Of a DNA stretch of 64,000 nt, positions 16,979-25,893 are shown one piece after another. The position numbers and the translations under genes were made by a program. Position 1 is the first letter of the stretch. The number at the start of each line of letters is the position of its first letter. The DNA comes from JBEKIK01 sp963845975. GTDB lineage: Bacteria; Planctomycetota; Planctomycetia; Pirellulales; Thermoguttaceae. The stretch spans positions 1,674,001-1,738,000 of the forward strand of contig CAWJUD010000002.1 of assembly GCA_963845975.1 (NCBI GenBank). Direction: 5' to 3'. The notes under the pieces were generated by a model. That model searched no databases and was not told the origin of the DNA. It was given only the letters and a program-made list of their open reading frames with translations.

Positions 16979-18553
16979 CTCGTTGTTACACACAAGTTAA
17001 GGATCATTTTGAGTGTCAGGACCAAACAATTGCCAGCAGGTAGCAAAATCATGCATGCGTTGCAATCCGATCCAGAGGGTTTGCGGACCAGGCGGGTCGG
17101 CTCGTTTTCGATTGACATAGCCGCCGAGCTGGGCCACCAACCGTACAAATACCCCCAGGGACGGCGGCTTGGGAGGAGGGTCTTCACGCCGCACCACCTT
17201 CCAGACCGATTTCCATTCGGCCGGCTCGAAAACCGCATCGCAATCGATCTCCGGGCAACTGCGTCCCAAGCGGCAAACGTACAGCGTTCGCCAAGCAACA
17301 ATCACATACACGGCCAGACACGTAAGCAGACGGTCCATGTATTCGAACAGCCGCTCTTCCACTCGGCAGCCGGATTTCAACACGCGAAAGAAAATTTCTA
17401 TCATCCACCGCACACAGTAGTATTGGATGATCTGTCGCACCTGCTCTATGCTGTCGATCGGCAGGCTCGTCAAAAGCAGCCATTCGACAGGCTCGTCGCC
17501 GGGCGGCGGACTGACTTCACTGACCAGCACGACATTCACGGTCACCGGCGGAAGTTTGCGGTCCGCTCGATAAGGAGGACGCAACGTCACGCGGGCCGCG
17601 CGCACCGCGACCTCCGCCTCGCGCGACTGGCGCGGCTGCCGGCGACCACGCGTTTCGCAATCGAGTTTAGCTTTCCGCCCTCGCACCCGAATCGTGTTGC
17701 GGAACAAGATCGGCTGTTCCAAAAGATGGGCGCGGAGGTACTTTTCCCCCGCGTTTTCCCCGCAATCGCAGAGCAAAACGCGATCCTGGCAGGCGCGTAC
17801 GATCCATTGGCTCCGGTTCGATTCGGCCGCGCCTTCCACAAGAACTTCGTAGATGTCGGCTTCGCTGTCCGCCGCAAGTATAAACTGCGTTGCCGGACAA
17901 TGCCGGGCTTCTTCGGCCGCCTGGCGCATTCCCAGGACCCAACGATGGCTCTCTTTTTCTTCAATCGGCGTGGCGGCCCGCCGGGCGCGCGTCAACGAAG
18001 CGCAAATGGTTTCTTCCTCTCGCGTCCACGCGGTTCCTTGAACGCTTCCCAGCGGAGTGCCGTCCGGCGTGAAGGCGTGCAACAGATGCAGCAAGGCGCC
18101 GCGCCGCGAATTGCCGTCCAAGGGACCGGCGCCCGCCACTTGCTGTTCCGGCCGCGTCACGTTTATTTCCGACGTATCCTGCGCGAGCACGACGATCGGT
18201 TGTGCACCCATGCGTTGTCGCGTGACGTCTACATGCGGTTGCAAAATATTGTCGAAGGTCGTGTTTTCATTCTCGAAGAAGCGGTAAGCGGCCACCATTT
18301 CGGCCCTTCCACCGCAAGCGGCCGGAATGCTGGCGGTGGGGTGCGCCGCCAATTGCGAAAGAACCAATTGCAAGCGCTGATTCAAACGTTTGTCGGGCAA
18401 AGCGACAGTTTTCATTTCATCAGTTATCCATGGGGCAATCACGATCATTCATCCTTGACTAAATTCGCCTCCCTGCGTCAATTTACCGTTTAATCATTAT
18501 TACCCAATGCACCCATTTCACAAATAGCACTAAAACTTGTGTGTAACAACGAG
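16979..18553. mobile_element. complete IS4/Tn5-like insertion sequence, 1575 bp
   Basis: The element is bounded by perfect 20-base inverted repeats: ctcgttgttacacacaagtt at 16979-16998 and its reverse complement at 18534-18553. Identical 10-base duplications (ggaaggagcc) flank it. The ends resemble the IS50 outer end in the ...tacacaagt core. It holds a single intact transposase gene on the - strand whose stop codon lies at the edge of the left repeat. The perfect ends, clean duplication and intact gene point to a recent insertion. Confidence 0.95.
16997..18448 (-). CDS. IS4-family transposase (Tn5-like)
   Basis: The 483-residue protein begins with the Tn5-type DNA-binding region (DKRLNQRLQLVLSQLAAHPT, then RAEMVAAYRFFENENTTFDN). 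The DDE catalytic residues are visible as Asp in VLAQDTSEIN, Asp in FILAADSEADIYE, and Glu in the YREK signature YCVRWMIEIFFRVLK, which has the exact Y-2-R-3-E-6-K spacing. The intact frame, full family length and perfect element ends suggest it is active. The start at 18448 is the first ATG of the frame; a later Met (DEMKTV) is possible. Confidence 0.95.
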   Translation of the reverse strand: MIVIAPWITDEMKTVALPDKRLNQRLQLVLSQLAAHPTASIPAACGGRAEMVAAYRFFENENTTFDNILQPHVDVTRQRMGAQPIVVLAQDTSEINVTRPEQQVAGAGPLDGNSRRGALLHLLHAFTPDGTPLGSVQGTAWTREEETICASLTRARRAATPIEEKESHRWVLGMRQAAEEARHCPATQFILAADSEADIYEVLVEGAAESNRSQWIVRACQDRVLLCDCGENAGEKYLRAHLLEQPILFRNTIRVRGRKAKLDCETRGRRQPRQSREAEVAVRAARVTLRPPYRADRKLPPVTVNVVLVSEVSPPPGDEPVEWLLLTSLPIDSIEQVRQIIQYYCVRWMIEIFFRVLKSGCRVEERLFEYMDRLLTCLAVYVIVAWRTLYVCRLGRSCPEIDCDAVFEPAEWKSVWKVVRREDPPPKPPSLGVFVRLVAQLGGYVNRKRADPPGPQTLWIGLQRMHDFATCWQLFGPDTQNDP

Positions 18554-18563
18554 GGAAGGAGCC
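18554..18563. repeat. target-site duplication, right copy
   Basis: The word ggaaggagcc repeats the sequence at 16969-16978. Confidence 0.93.
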
Positions 18564-19150
18564 CCAGGACATATACAGTATGAGGAAATATGGAGTCACA
18601 GGACACTCTTTACGACCAAACGCGACGTGGGACAACCGAGGAGCGGCACAAATCAATCAGACCAAATCAAGTCCGACACTCTGGGCAAGTCTGTGAGTGA
18701 GTCGTCCATCCAGCATAAGAATAGCGGACAAGCCGAAGACGAGTTCACCAAACTGAACGGTACATGGAAGGTGATCGAAGCCACAGGTAATGGTGAGCTA
18801 GTACCGCAGGCAGAGATCAAAGGCATTCGGTTTGTCTTCCACAAGGACATGCTAACATGGATTGGTCCGAACGAAAAAGAGGAAGACGAATTCCGCGTCC
18901 GTCTGGGTTCTCAGCAACAGCCGCAGGCGATCGACCTGTTGCAGATGCCCAGGGCGCGCTGAGGAGAGAAGATACCACCCCACTGGTCCTCGAATTGCAG
19001 GAAGAAACCACCTCGGCCATCTACGAGTTGAAAGGAGATGCCTTGCGAATGTGCCTTCCTCGGCGTGGCGCATGGCAAAGGCCGACTTCGTTCAAGGCAG
19101 AGAAAGGTTCAGGCGAAACCTCGTTTACCTTGAATCGGGTGAATGAATAG
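18564..19150 (+). pseudogene. TIGR03067-domain gene, 3' part, with a further frameshift
   Basis: This is the continuation of the gene at 16259. After one target copy the frame reads PGHIQYEEIWSHRTLFTTKR, then a linker and a TIGR03067 domain starting EFTKLNGTWKVIEATGNGEL and IKGIRFVFHKDMLTWIG. The frame stops at 18962, but the rest of the domain (LELQEETTSAIYELKGDALR, then RPTSFKAEKGSGETSFTL) continues in another frame to 19150, so one base is missing near 18950. TIGR03067 is a planctomycete-rich domain of unknown function, often exported. Confidence 0.82.
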
Positions 19151-19181
19151 TCTCGTAGGGAACCCCTGTACCGGCCGCGCA

Positions 19182-19403
19182 TCATGAAATCAGCCAAAGA
19201 ATCAAGAAAAAGGCTGCCATAAAGACTGCGATCCAAAACCCGGTCCGCAGGGCGTGACGGAGGATGGGAAAAATGGCTTCGTGGCGCGTGGCTGCGTACA
19301 CCAGGCTGATGGCAATTATCGCCGGCAGCGAGTACCAGATGTCGGCATTCCATAGCCGCTCGAAAAGCGTTGCACAGATTAGTATATTAACCGCGCTGAT
19401 CAT
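19182..19403 (-). CDS. small membrane protein
   Basis: The 73-residue product has two hydrophobic segments (about 20-36 and 53-72: FWIAVFMAAFFLILWLIS) separated by a short basic loop (ATRHEAIFPILRHALRTG). Its start overlaps the end of the upstream membrane-protein gene by 17 bases, so the two are translationally coupled and may act together. Function unknown. Confidence 0.7.
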   Translation of the reverse strand: MISAVNILICATLFERLWNADIWYSLPAIIAISLVYAATRHEAIFPILRHALRTGFWIAVFMAAFFLILWLIS

Positions 19404-19983
19404 GATTTTTCAGACTTTTCCGATTTGTCGGGCTGCTCTTTTTTTTGACGGGGATCGATACGACCGGCCCGCAACCGGCATCATAAATAGCCAGTACGTT
19501 CAACAGGCCCGCGACCATGGTAAAGAAGGTGGCCAATTCAAAATAGCGATTTAAATCGCGCAGCAGTTCGTCGAGCGTCGGCTTTTGGAAATTGGGATTG
19601 TTCTCAGGCATGTTAGGCGGACGAGGCGGGGCCATAAAACCGTTGAAAAACACCTCTTTGCCGTTGCTCATACGCATGGCTTGAACAAGGGCCGGCAAAG
19701 AGGGTAGTCCCACTAAAACCTGGAAACCGTAATTCAACCTCCATTCATCTTCGCGGAAGGCGAAATAAACCGCTCGCCCGTAGCCCAGTTTGCTGTTTCC
19801 GCCCAGATAAACTCCATACACGAAAATCCCCATTATGCACACAAAGAACAAGACCGCCTTGGCTATCCGGCCTTGATAAAAGTGCCCTAGGCCGGGAATC
19901 AACCAGGCCAGGAACGCCGCCATGACGGGATCCTTCAAATTGATCGGGGAAGGTTGTTGCGGGGCGGTTGTTCCGTCTGACAC
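19387..19983 (-). CDS. multi-span membrane protein (TM2-like, possibly DUF6677)
   Basis: The 198-residue protein begins with a short polar tail and then FLAWLIPGLGHFYQGRIAKA, a TM2-domain-like turn found in a planctomycete family. Further hydrophobic segments are at about 42-62 and 150-170. A large loop contains GRAVYFAFREDEWRLNYGFQ and PPRPPNMPENNPN. It forms an operon with the 73-residue membrane protein. The family name is from memory and unsure; the role is unknown. Confidence 0.75.
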   Translation of the reverse strand: MSDGTTAPQQPSPINLKDPVMAAFLAWLIPGLGHFYQGRIAKAVLFFVCIMGIFVYGVYLGGNSKLGYGRAVYFAFREDEWRLNYGFQVLVGLPSLPALVQAMRMSNGKEVFFNGFMAPPRPPNMPENNPNFQKPTLDELLRDLNRYFELATFFTMVAGLLNVLAIYDAGCGPVVSIPVKKKSSPTNRKSLKNHDQRG

Positions 19984-20043
19984 AGGCTAATATCCTATCA
20001 ATTGGGGGGCGGTTCTGAGATTATTGTCCTTTACTTCATAATA

Positions 20044-21657
20044 TTATCGCAAATCCCCGCAAGCATCAACGGCATCAGGAAACCGATTACTATCAGAAAA
20101 TCCCCAATTTGCGGTCTGTTCAGTTGGCAATTTGCAACTTGCATTTTGCATTTTGCCAATATGGCTGATACCGTAAGGGCGGACCAGGTTATGGGGAATC
20201 GCTTCACAAGCATCAAGCCTGCGAATGCCCCGGGCAATATACCAAGCGCCAACCGCCCATAGCAGAGCGAGCGGTACAAGACTCCAAAACCGCGGAATTC
20301 CGTATAATTCACCGAGGTTAATGACACGTCCCGAAAGAAAGTCCGGAATTAGTTTTTCAAACAAGGGATTGGTATAATGACGCGGCGCAATGTTCATGGA
20401 GACTAGCGTACAGGCCATTGAAGTAAATGAGCTGACGGCAAATACAGCCATCATTAAAGTCCTTTGTTTTTTCCCTGTTGAGCTCCAGAAGAAGCCCAAG
20501 GGAAAACACGCAAAACCCAATGCCGGAGTCAGGTGCCTTGGACCGGTGGAACATCCTCCGTTCCAATAATGATAACTGGAGTTCATGGCGATGAAATAAA
20601 CGACCACGATCAAGGCGGCAGCCAGATATGGCCCTGCTTTTCGGCAGCGAAACGAGGCCCAAAACGCGATGGGTATTAGGATTAAAATCGGCGAGATCCA
20701 TAGGATCCCATGCCGGGCGGACGCAATGATTCCCCATAGCGCCGATAGTTTTGGCAGGGAAAATCCCAGCAATCCTTGGTTCATTGCCGGAAAAGATAGT
20801 TCATGCTTATATCCAATATCCAGTAAAGAGCCAAAGGTCAAATAGTTGTGGGCAAAGAACAGAATCGCGGACGGTATGATCCCCATGACCAGCCCGAGCA
20901 GCGCCAGGACAAATTGGCCTTTACCGCTCTTTGCAACTTTCCAGAGAATCATCAAGCCGATGACCATACTGGCAACGCCTAATGTATATTCGACGAGAAC
21001 GCTAAAACCGAGCAATCCTCCAGCCAGGATCCAGCCGGCCAATTTTGCTCGATGGTGCATGTTGCCTTCTAACACAAAAACCGCGACTACGAATCCCAAC
21101 AGGCAGCAGCTTCCGGCCAGGGCGTGGCCGAAAAAAGACGTGGCCCAGCCCCAAGCTGGAGTGGCCAGGGCAAACGTCAGGGAAGCAAAGATCGCGCCTC
21201 CGCGGGTGCATCCCAGCTTCATGCAAAGCCAACCAAGGGCGGCCGCGGCCGCGGCCGTGCTCAAAGCCGACGTGAAGATTGTTCCGATAAGGGTTAGAAG
21301 TTTGAATGCCTTAGTGGGTTGATCGGATGCGGCGTCTATGCTGAAGTTGGCTTTACCGGCGACTTTCAAAATGGCATAGGCGACCGCCATCGAGGGCATG
21401 GCGGCAAGGCTTAAGCCGGGCGCCTTGTCCGAATAATAGTGGCCGGCAAAATAAGCTTTGTCACACGTTATTGCCTGGTACTTGTCTATGCGAGCCGATC
21501 CTTCATCCAGGATTCCCACCACCATCGCCGTGCGCGGGATGGCATTTACGTTAAAAGTGCTCTGCCTGCAATATGCGTAAGTGAAGAACAGAACTATAAA
21601 AATCGCCACCCAGAGCTTTCTGTCTGCGAATGCTGGATTTGCGTGTAGGTTCAGCAT
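20044..21657 (-). CDS. polytopic membrane protein, GT-C glycosyltransferase-like
   Basis: The 537-residue protein has about eleven hydrophobic helices. Features such as YAYCRQSTFNVNAIPRTAMV, the loop KAYFAGHYYSDKAPGLSLAA and SSYHYWNGGCSTGPRHLTPA recall the GT-C type membrane mannosyltransferase-like proteins, in which a first-loop acidic/His region and a conserved SDKAPG-like loop occur. It probably handles a lipid-linked sugar. The last 35 residues are encoded by short-period intergenic-type text (caagttgcaaattgcc), so the natural stop may have been lost or the tail is non-conserved. Confidence 0.7.
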   Translation of the reverse strand: MLNLHANPAFADRKLWVAIFIVLFFTYAYCRQSTFNVNAIPRTAMVVGILDEGSARIDKYQAITCDKAYFAGHYYSDKAPGLSLAAMPSMAVAYAILKVAGKANFSIDAASDQPTKAFKLLTLIGTIFTSALSTAAAAAALGWLCMKLGCTRGGAIFASLTFALATPAWGWATSFFGHALAGSCCLLGFVVAVFVLEGNMHHRAKLAGWILAGGLLGFSVLVEYTLGVASMVIGLMILWKVAKSGKGQFVLALLGLVMGIIPSAILFFAHNYLTFGSLLDIGYKHELSFPAMNQGLLGFSLPKLSALWGIIASARHGILWISPILILIPIAFWASFRCRKAGPYLAAALIVVVYFIAMNSSYHYWNGGCSTGPRHLTPALGFACFPLGFFWSSTGKKQRTLMMAVFAVSSFTSMACTLVSMNIAPRHYTNPLFEKLIPDFLSGRVINLGELYGIPRFWSLVPLALLWAVGAWYIARGIRRLDACEAIPHNLVRPYGISHIGKMQNASCKLPTEQTANWGFSDSNRFPDAVDACGDLR

Positions 21658-21793
21658 GGATCAGGCCTGAAATTTGTGTTGGCGAAATGGCAAATCTTGG
21701 CAATATGCGTAATTGGGCATTGGTTGCTGAGATATGGCCTGCCAAGCCGCATTTCTCATGCCCCAGGGTTTTCGACACAGAGCGCCAAACGCT

Positions 21794-21874
21794 TGCCCAA
21801 AGCGCAAGCCAAGGAAACATGTTTGCTCGCTTTCGCTTGCGCTTCAGGCTAATGTAAATTCTTAAATAATGCGG
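21794..21874. repeat. degenerate family A palindrome, copy 3
   Basis: Left arm gcccaaagcgcaagccaagg and right arm tttcgcttgcgcttcaggc + taatgtaaattcttaaataatgcgg match family A with several mismatches. It lies in the 349-base gap 21658-22006, downstream of the URO-D-like gene. Nothing else in that gap looks functional. Confidence 0.65.
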
Positions 21875-22006
21875 ACTAAAGTATCATTTATTGGACCGGC
21901 AGGCAACGGCAATCGTGGGGGGACCGGCAGAAGGTTCAGCAAGCTTTTCTAAGATGCACCGGGCTCTTACGGGGCTTATTAGCAGCGGTGATTGACGCAA
22001 ATCCGA

Positions 22007-23029
22007 TCAGGCGTGCATGGGCAGGGGCAGGAGCCATTGTTCGAAGACGGAGGATATGGTTTGCAGGGGTACATCGGGATCCCATTGGCATTGGACGATC
22101 ACACCCCCACAGCCGAAGTCCAATGCCCGGCGGATTTTCAGCACCGCCTCGCGCTGTTCGGCCGGATTTCCCGATTGCAACATGCCCTGGGAGGCGATTT
22201 CACCCCAGAAAGTCACGCGGCCGCGAAAACGCCTGGCCACTTTTTCCGGGTCTGCCAAGTGTAATGGCACGTGGACGGCGTCGACGCCGTCTTTGATCAG
22301 ATCGCCGAGTATTTCAAACATGTTGCCACTGGATTGGAAGAACACGAATTTATCCTTGGCATGGAGAATTTTACAGTATTCGCGATATAGCGGCCTGAAT
22401 ATTTCCCGCCACATTTCCAGGGAAATAATGAGCGAGTCGTCCGTACCCCAGTCATCGCGTATGGCAACGCCGTCGACTTCCGTATTCGACCAGATCTCCA
22501 TTTCCCGGCAAGAGAATTCATGCAGTATTTTCAGCAGGTTGCTCACGTCTTTGGTGCCCCGGGCAAGGTCTATAAGGGCGGCATCGTAGCCGCGCAAAAA
22601 ACGCAGGCGATCGAAGGGTTGAGTTTCGCTCCGGGCGAGCACGAAACGCCCGGTATTTTCGCAACTTTTGTTGACTTTGGAGAACCTGGCCGGATCCAAC
22701 AGTTCCATAGGCGGGCGAAATTCCGCGATTTTGCCCTTCTCGGCTAATGGCGAGACCTTCAGTTCGGCCGGCTTACAGGGCTCGGATATTTGCCAAGTGC
22801 AGCTCCAGGAGTCGGTATACTGGCCGACCTGATTTGCCTTGCCCCGGGCACGTTTGCCGTAAGACAACGCGATATCGGGTTGAATGATGTCGCTGGGAAA
22901 ACGCAGATATATTTCGGCCAAGGCATCGCAGTGGGTGGTTTCCATACCGTCGGCTACCCACAAATCCCGCGGCGCGCGACCAGTCGGCTCGTGATTAAGG
23001 GTGCGAATAACCAACTCTCGCGAAGTCAT
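22007..23029 (-). CDS. uroporphyrinogen decarboxylase (URO-D) fold protein
   Basis: The 340-residue protein starts MTSRELVIRTLNHEPTGRAP, the usual opening of URO-D-like methyltransferase or decarboxylase proteins, and contains DGVAIRDDWGTDDSLIISLE, KFVFFQSSGNMFEILGDLIK and the barrel-end GRVTFWGEIASQGMLQSGNP. Planctomycete genomes carry many such paralogues; most are not haem enzymes and may move methyl groups to corrinoids or act on unknown substrates. No haem or corrinoid gene is adjacent, so the substrate cannot be assigned. Confidence 0.85.
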   Translation of the reverse strand: MTSRELVIRTLNHEPTGRAPRDLWVADGMETTHCDALAEIYLRFPSDIIQPDIALSYGKRARGKANQVGQYTDSWSCTWQISEPCKPAELKVSPLAEKGKIAEFRPPMELLDPARFSKVNKSCENTGRFVLARSETQPFDRLRFLRGYDAALIDLARGTKDVSNLLKILHEFSCREMEIWSNTEVDGVAIRDDWGTDDSLIISLEMWREIFRPLYREYCKILHAKDKFVFFQSSGNMFEILGDLIKDGVDAVHVPLHLADPEKVARRFRGRVTFWGEIASQGMLQSGNPAEQREAVLKIRRALDFGCGGVIVQCQWDPDVPLQTISSVFEQWLLPLPMHA

Positions 23030-23359
23030 AACGATACTCTTAAGCCTTGATATGTTTGCTGAATGCCGTGCTGGAGGCTAGGATAATGGGCCTCGCCGGC
23101 GGGTGTGAGAAACCCGCCTCACATTATGCTTTTTAATATAGTTAATCTAGTTTTCCAAGAAGGTCGAAGATGCGAAAATTATACCATGCAAAACATGGCG
23201 TCAACGGGGTATCGCACTGAGAATCGGTATTCTTGTTAAAACCGGTTTTTATCGCATTAATAATAGCCAAAATCCCCGCCCGACACTGCAATTCCAGAGC
23301 TATTGTTGTATATAGCCGCATTAGATAAACAGACATCCTGGTAATAGGAGATTGAAGCC
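23030..23359. other. 330-base gap without a supported gene
   Basis: This is the divergent space between the URO-D-like gene and the gene at 23360, so it should carry both promoters. I see no conserved RNA, strong hairpin or repeat. Confidence 0.4.
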
Positions 23360-23773
23360 GTGTTCTTTCTTCAAACTCGGAAGAAAATGCTGGAAGTGCA
23401 GAATTTTGTTCTAAAGGTAATCAATAATAATTGCCCGGAATTAAAGGCCTTTCTTGAAGGCCCTCGCCGCGATAAACGGGTGAATCTGTCTCTGGTTGTA
23501 TTAGTTGTACCACTGCAAGACGGGGAATTACAGGTTGGCAAGGCCTTTTATGCCATAACGAGCGAATTGTCCATCAGCGGAGTGGGGATCATACTTGCCC
23601 AACAACGGGCATTAGTTGATGTCGTTCTAGGCTTCCGCCTGAAAAACGAAATGTCCTTCGTCTATGCCACCGCCAAACATCTTAACCCGATGGGTAATGG
23701 TTTTTGCCATCTTGGCCTGGAAATGACGGAAATAGTCCCAATCAGCAAATATCCGCAATTACAAATTTTTTGA
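23360..23773 (+). CDS. small protein, possibly PilZ-like
   Basis: The GTG at 23360 follows aggagattgaagcc. The 137-residue product has DKRVNLSLVVLVVPLQDGEL followed by ITSELSISGVGIIL, a layout loosely like a PilZ domain (basic start, then a D/S-x-S-x-x-G turn). The canonical RxxxR is only partly present, so c-di-GMP binding is uncertain. It has no signal or membrane segment. Alternative: an uncharacterised planctomycete family. Confidence 0.55.
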   Translation: MFFLQTRKKMLEVQNFVLKVINNNCPELKAFLEGPRRDKRVNLSLVVLVVPLQDGELQVGKAFYAITSELSISGVGIILAQQRALVDVVLGFRLKNEMSFVYATAKHLNPMGNGFCHLGLEMTEIVPISKYPQLQIF

Positions 23774-23827
23774 AACTCTTGTCCGGATCATTCCTTTGCA
23801 ACACTCGTCAGTTTGGGCCGCAAATGA

Positions 23828-25730
23828 CTACAATGATACATCCTTGTCCGAGCGGGGGGTCTGGATCTCGCGCAGCAAATGTTGCGTCAACAGGCTGTGC
23901 CGGCGGCTGTAGGTAAAGTAAATCACCATGCCGATTACCAGCCAGATTACCAGGCGCAACCAGGTGTCCAGGGGCAGGAAAAGCATCAAGCTGAGGTTCA
24001 CCAGGATCCCAAGCGGTGCAATAAGAAAAAGTGCGGGACAGCGAAAGGGGCGATGTATATGAGGCCGCTGTGCGCGGAGAATCATTACGGCGGCACAGAC
24101 CATGGCGAAAGCCATAAGCGTGCCAATATTCACCATCTCCGCCAGTTTGTTAATCGGCGTCAGGGCGGCCACTAAACATATTATAATGCCCGTCATTATG
24201 GTGGCGATATGAGGCGTACGGAAGCGGGGATGCACGCGGCCGAATATCATGGGCAGTAGTCCGTCCCGGGCCATGGCCATGAATATCCGTGCTTGGCTTA
24301 AGAACAACACCAGTAGCACGCTGGTCATGCCTGCCAGGCCGCCGGCGGCGATCAGTCCGCCCGAAATACGGAGAACCATGCTCTTTTCCTCTGCGGCGCG
24401 TTCGGTAAAAGCAGCCGCAATCGGCGCATGGATATCTATTTCCGGATACGGCACCATACCCGTAATTACCGCCGCCACGGCGATATATAAAAAAGTACAC
24501 AAGATCAAGGAAACTAGGATGCCGATTGGCACGTCGCGTTGAGGATGGCGGGCTTCTTCAGCATGGGTCGAAATCGAGTCAAAGCCTATAAAGGCGAAAA
24601 ACACAAACGAGGCGCCGACCATCAGCCCGGAAAAACCGTAGGGAGCAAACGGCGATCGGGTGGCGTCATCCAAGGGAAGCAGCCAGCGGTCCAAACCAAG
24701 ATAGCCAAGAATCCCCCACGGTTGACTGGCTTTTTCCTTTCCGGCTTCGCGGACTTTCGGCAGCAACTTTTCCACTGCCTCGCGATCGGCCTTTTCAACC
24801 GGCAAATCCCGGCCGTATTGAGCGCGAGTCTCATCCATGACTTTTTGTGCTTGCTGGGGCGAAAACTTTCCGATTCCCCGCAACCGATCCACTTCCCCGG
24901 CCGCCCACTCCATACGGTAACTGGCCGTCAACATTTTTTGCATATTTTGCGCGCAAGTCAAGTTCGGCTCGCGATATGTCTTTCCCCTCGAACTCCTGGT
25001 CCAAATGTTTTTTGATCAAACCCGGCATGACCCGCTCTTGGGGTAAAACCCTGCGAGTCACGGGGATGGCGTTCCAATTGGCCGGTTTCACGTATGCCAA
25101 ACCGGCAAGAATCACGAAAAACACCACGCCGATCTTGATCATCACTAACAGGGCGTTGGTCCGGGCGCTTTCCCGAATGCCAAGCACTAAAACGCACGTC
25201 ACCAATGCCATAATGACGATTGCGGGAAGATTGATGATCGCGTGAGCAGTCGAGCCTTCGATATCCGTGAAGGGGTTGGTGCAAAGCGTTTCCGGGATGG
25301 TCCATAAACCCATTGCGCCTAATAACTTATTCAGGTAATTTCCCCAGACCGAGGCCACGGTGGAGCAGCCCATCGAATATTCAAGAATGATGTCCCAGCC
25401 AATGAACCAGGCAAAAATTTCGCCCAAGGTTGTGTAGGCATAGGTATAAACGCTGCCTGCCACGGGCGCCATCGCGGCGAATTCGGCGTAGCACAAGGCG
25501 GCTATTGTGCAGCCCACTCCAGCCACGGCAAAAGATATGATGATCGACGGTCCGGCGAAATCGGCCGCCGCTACCCCAGTGAGCACAAAGATGCCAGCTC
25601 CCACGATGCAGCCCACGCCCAAGGCAGTCAGCGCCACCGGCCCGAGCACGCGATGCAGGCGGTGTTCCCCGGCCATCTCGGCCAGCAGCATTTCCAGGTC
25701 TTTTTTCGCAAAGATGTGTTTCCAGGTCAT
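23828..25730 (-). CDS. APC-superfamily amino acid permease, frameshifted, with long hydrophilic insert
   Basis: The first frame (25730 to about 24950) encodes the N-terminal half: VGCIVGAGIFVLTGVAAADF, IISFAVAGVGCTIAALCYAE and AMAPVAGSVYTYAYTTLGEI are classic cationic amino acid transporter motifs. The second frame (to 23828) gives the rest, including FVFFAFIGFDSISTHAEEAR. One extra base near 24950 separates them. Between the helix ending VKPANW and the next helix is a polar, helical insert of roughly 130 residues (EWAAGEVDRLRGIGKFSPQQ, KADREAVEKLLPKVREAGKE), whereas family members normally have about 20. The transported amino acid is unknown. Confidence 0.85.
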
Positions 25731-25799
25731 AAAATAGGAATTAGGAATTAAAGATATGTATAAAGCCGCGAGCCTTCATCGCGTCCAGTGGATGGTAAT

Positions 25800-25850
25800 G
25801 AAAAGGGTTCAGGGTTCAGAATCTAGTATTAGGGGGTTCAGACTGAAGTC
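25800..25850. repeat. short-period gggttcag repeat
   Basis: gggttcagggttcag and a later gggggttcag lie between the permease and CstA genes; the same text recurs at 59246. Confidence 0.6.
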
Positions 25851-25893
25851 TTAGGATAAGCTCTTCAGACCGCTCTATCAAGCCCTGGGCATC

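Noticed and set aside
16235..18493. A single 752-codon open frame on the + strand
   Set aside because: From about 16979 it runs through the antisense of the IS4-like transposase. The protein character changes abruptly there, and the element borders explain it.
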